Assembly (NCBI GenBank): GCA_964412105.1
Contig: CAYPNM010000044.1
Coordinates: 1-24,644, forward strand
DNA: 24,644 bases
Source: JAKAGZ01 sp964412105
GTDB taxonomy: Bacteria; Bacteroidota; Ignavibacteria; Ignavibacteriales; Ignavibacteriaceae
Direction: 5' to 3'
Positions 23,429-24,644 of this stretch are shown in pieces; the stretch's first letter is position 1; the number at the start of each line of letters is the position of its first letter. Made by a program: the position numbers and the translations under genes. The notes beneath the pieces are model-generated. The model ran no database searches. It saw only the letters and a list, made by a program, of their open reading frames with translations, and was not told the origin of the DNA.

Positions 23429-24298
23429 ATGGTTTCAAGTATTCAAAAAGAAAAAGCCGAACTGTTCCTGAAATTTCATCAAAACAAAGAAATCCTGGTT
23501 CTGTTAAACTCGTGGGACATCGGAAGTTCTAAATTAATAGAAGCAATTGGTTATAAAGCTATAGCAACAACAAGTATGGGTATAGCTGCCTCTTTAGGAT
23601 ATCCTGACTGCCAGGTAATACAATTGTCCGAAATGATTGAAGCCATAACGGGGATTGTAAATGCAGTACAAGTTCCGGTAACTGTAGATATAGAAGCCGG
23701 ATATGGAAATAATTTAACTGAAATAATTGATTCTGTTAAAAAAATAATTGCAACAGGAATTGTTGGAATAAACATTGAAGACAGTATTGAATTAAGTCCA
23801 ATATTAATTGACGAAAAGGAATTTTGTGAAAGGATATCTGCCATTCGTGCATTGTCAGATTCACTGGGCTTTCATTTAGTAATTAATGCAAGAACGGATT
23901 CATTTTATACTTCGTTAGGTACGCAAAAAGAAAAATTATCTGAATCAATTAAGCGTGGCAATAAATACCGGGAAGCTGGTGCTGACTGCATATTTATACA
24001 GCCTGTATGGGAAAAAGAAACGATTTCGACACTAGTTAAAGAAATCAATGCCCCGATTAATATTCTTGCAAACCCTAAGGCTGGGGAAGGATTACCACCA
24101 TCTGTAAGCGAACTGCAGGATTTAGGTGTTGCCCGTTTGAGTCTTGGGTCTAGTTTGATGAAAGCTACCTTAGCTTTAATTAAAAAAGTTGCTGACGAAC
24201 TCTCTGAAAAAGGGACTTACAATATTTTATTGGATACCTTAACTCCGCTTTCCGATGCTGCAATGGCCTATAAAATGACAACAAGATTGAATAAATGA
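23429..24298 (+). CDS. Isocitrate lyase/PEP mutase superfamily enzyme, unknown substrate
   Basis: A 289-residue TIM-barrel enzyme of the ICL/PEPM superfamily, acting on a small 2-oxo or carboxylic acid with magnesium. The family marks are LLNSWDIGSSK (residues 25-35), TTSMGIAASLGYPD (47-60), the metal-site DIEAGYGN (87-94), GINIEDS (113-119) and INARTDSF. The flexible catalytic loop after IEDS reads IELSPILIDEKEF: it lacks the KxCGH of isocitrate and methylisocitrate lyases and the DKxFPKxNS gate of PEP mutases, so neither reaction is supported. Related proteins include oxaloacetate decarboxylases and many uncharacterised 'PEP phosphonomutase-like' enzymes. AAAGGG lies before ATG 23429. The gene stands alone between two copies of a duplicated small-gene region, which suggests that the whole unit has been duplicated. 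Confidence 0.87.
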   Translation: MVSSIQKEKAELFLKFHQNKEILVLLNSWDIGSSKLIEAIGYKAIATTSMGIAASLGYPDCQVIQLSEMIEAITGIVNAVQVPVTVDIEAGYGNNLTEIIDSVKKIIATGIVGINIEDSIELSPILIDEKEFCERISAIRALSDSLGFHLVINARTDSFYTSLGTQKEKLSESIKRGNKYREAGADCIFIQPVWEKETISTLVKEINAPINILANPKAGEGLPPSVSELQDLGVARLSLGSSLMKATLALIKKVADELSEKGTYNILLDTLTPLSDAAMAYKMTTRLNK

Positions 24299-24334
24299 AG
24301 GATCGCCACTAACATTGACTATAAGTAATTTTAA

Positions 24335-24510
24335 TTATTCCTTGCTCGGAAAATTCCGCAGGAATTTCTCCAGCTTTTCTCTTTCCTCTAAATGCTCTAT
24401 ACAGGAACAATTCATCTTTTTATTTTCATCCAGGCGATAGACCGTTTATCCCTGGCGATATTCCATAAATTCCTATCACCAGGAAAGATATATTTCCGGT
24501 ATAGATCGAC
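24335..24510 (-). pseudogene. Frameshifted, N-truncated copy of the small C-x-C-x-x-H gene
   Basis: On the minus strand one frame reads RKYIFPGDRNLWNIARDK, matching residues 12-28 of the intact copy. The match then moves to another frame, VYRLDENKKMNCSCIEHLEE and on to a TAA at 24335-24337, matching residues 31-50. Adding one base at the AAA run 24445-24447 restores a continuous frame with no gap relative to copy 1, so a single-base loss is the likely lesion. The N-terminal codons including the start are missing. The C-terminus runs about 13 residues longer than in copy 1. A sequencing error at the A-run is an alternative for the shift but not for the missing N-terminus. Confidence 0.65.
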
Positions 24511-24616
24511 ATAGCTGCCCGGCAAAAATATTAATTGATTAAATATTGTCAAATTGTTAAGTTGAATAAAATCTAAGATTATTGTGGCTTCCAACTTGCA
24601 TTTCCTGTAAGGAAAA
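24379..24616. repeat. Direct repeat, copy 2
   Basis: Second copy of the repeat at 23011-23333, about 1.28 kb further on and in the same orientation. Block A is 24379 to about 24505 and block B is 24522-24616. The blocks are nearly adjacent here, whereas about 105 nt separate them in copy 1. It fills most of the 346 nt after the ICL/PEPM gene; 24299-24334 and 24617-24644 show nothing further. Confidence 0.65.
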
Positions 24617-24644
24617 CTTGCAGAATGTAAATTATTTATGCTTT

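Noticed and set aside
23281..23532. An 83-residue plus-strand frame overlapping the ICL/PEPM start
   Set aside because: It begins with TTG, reads straight through the GC-rich hairpin at 23338-23373 and into the ICL/PEPM gene in another frame, and the matching block in copy 2 hits a stop after three codons. It is not a gene.

Overview
The window is AT-rich bacterial chromosome with about twenty full-length protein genes, several very small genes, and no rRNA, tRNA, CRISPR array or transposase that I could recognise. The best guess for the source is the Ignavibacteria/Chlorobi side of the Bacteroidota-Chlorobiota group. The clues are separate secD and secF genes (Bacteroidia usually have a fused SecDF), an 'AQ-G'-type signal peptide end, frequent TTG starts, a four-helix-bundle (23S-IVS-like) gene between repeats, and short AT-rich direct-repeat tracts and GC-rich hairpins between genes. 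This is inference from content and style, not a database match.

Layout. 1-3.3 kb (+): nucleoside salvage, with thymidine kinase, a CNT-type nucleoside transporter, a four-helix-bundle gene bracketed by repeats, and purine nucleoside phosphorylase. 3.4-6.7 kb (+): secD and secF, with a candidate promoter in front and a clear terminator behind. 6.8-8.9 kb: a small methyltransferase, a convergent FmdB-type zinc ribbon gene, and an RsgA-type circularly permuted GTPase. 9.0-13.9 kb (+): a GH89 alpha-N-acetylglucosaminidase-like lipoprotein, an HExxH membrane protein, a secreted DinB-fold protein, and a divergent cysteine-synthase-fold enzyme. 14.0-20.8 kb (-), in transcription order: a GT-B-like protein and an MGDG-synthase-like glycosyltransferase (9 nt apart), a calcineurin-type phosphoesterase with a previously uncalled 49-residue two-helix membrane protein behind it, an ATP-grasp ligase, and a membrane histidine kinase. 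21-24.6 kb: a lysine-rich 62-residue protein, a STAS protein with an altered phospho-site, a CorA channel, and an ICL/PEPM-superfamily enzyme.

The most unusual item is at the right end. A 56-residue minus-strand reading frame (22995-23165) with a C-x-C-x-x-H motif recurs about 1.3 kb further on. The second copy (24335-about 24510) has lost its N-terminus and carries a one-base frameshift, yet the frame beyond the shift still encodes a close match to the first copy's C-terminus. The flanking non-coding DNA is duplicated too, and the two copies bracket the ICL/PEPM gene. This looks like a decayed tandem duplication of an undescribed small gene together with its neighbourhood.

Functionally, the left end imports and breaks down nucleosides, the centre exports and modifies proteins and degrades amino-sugar glycans, and the minus-strand block may make or remodel membrane glycolipids. 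No complete defence or mobile system is visible.
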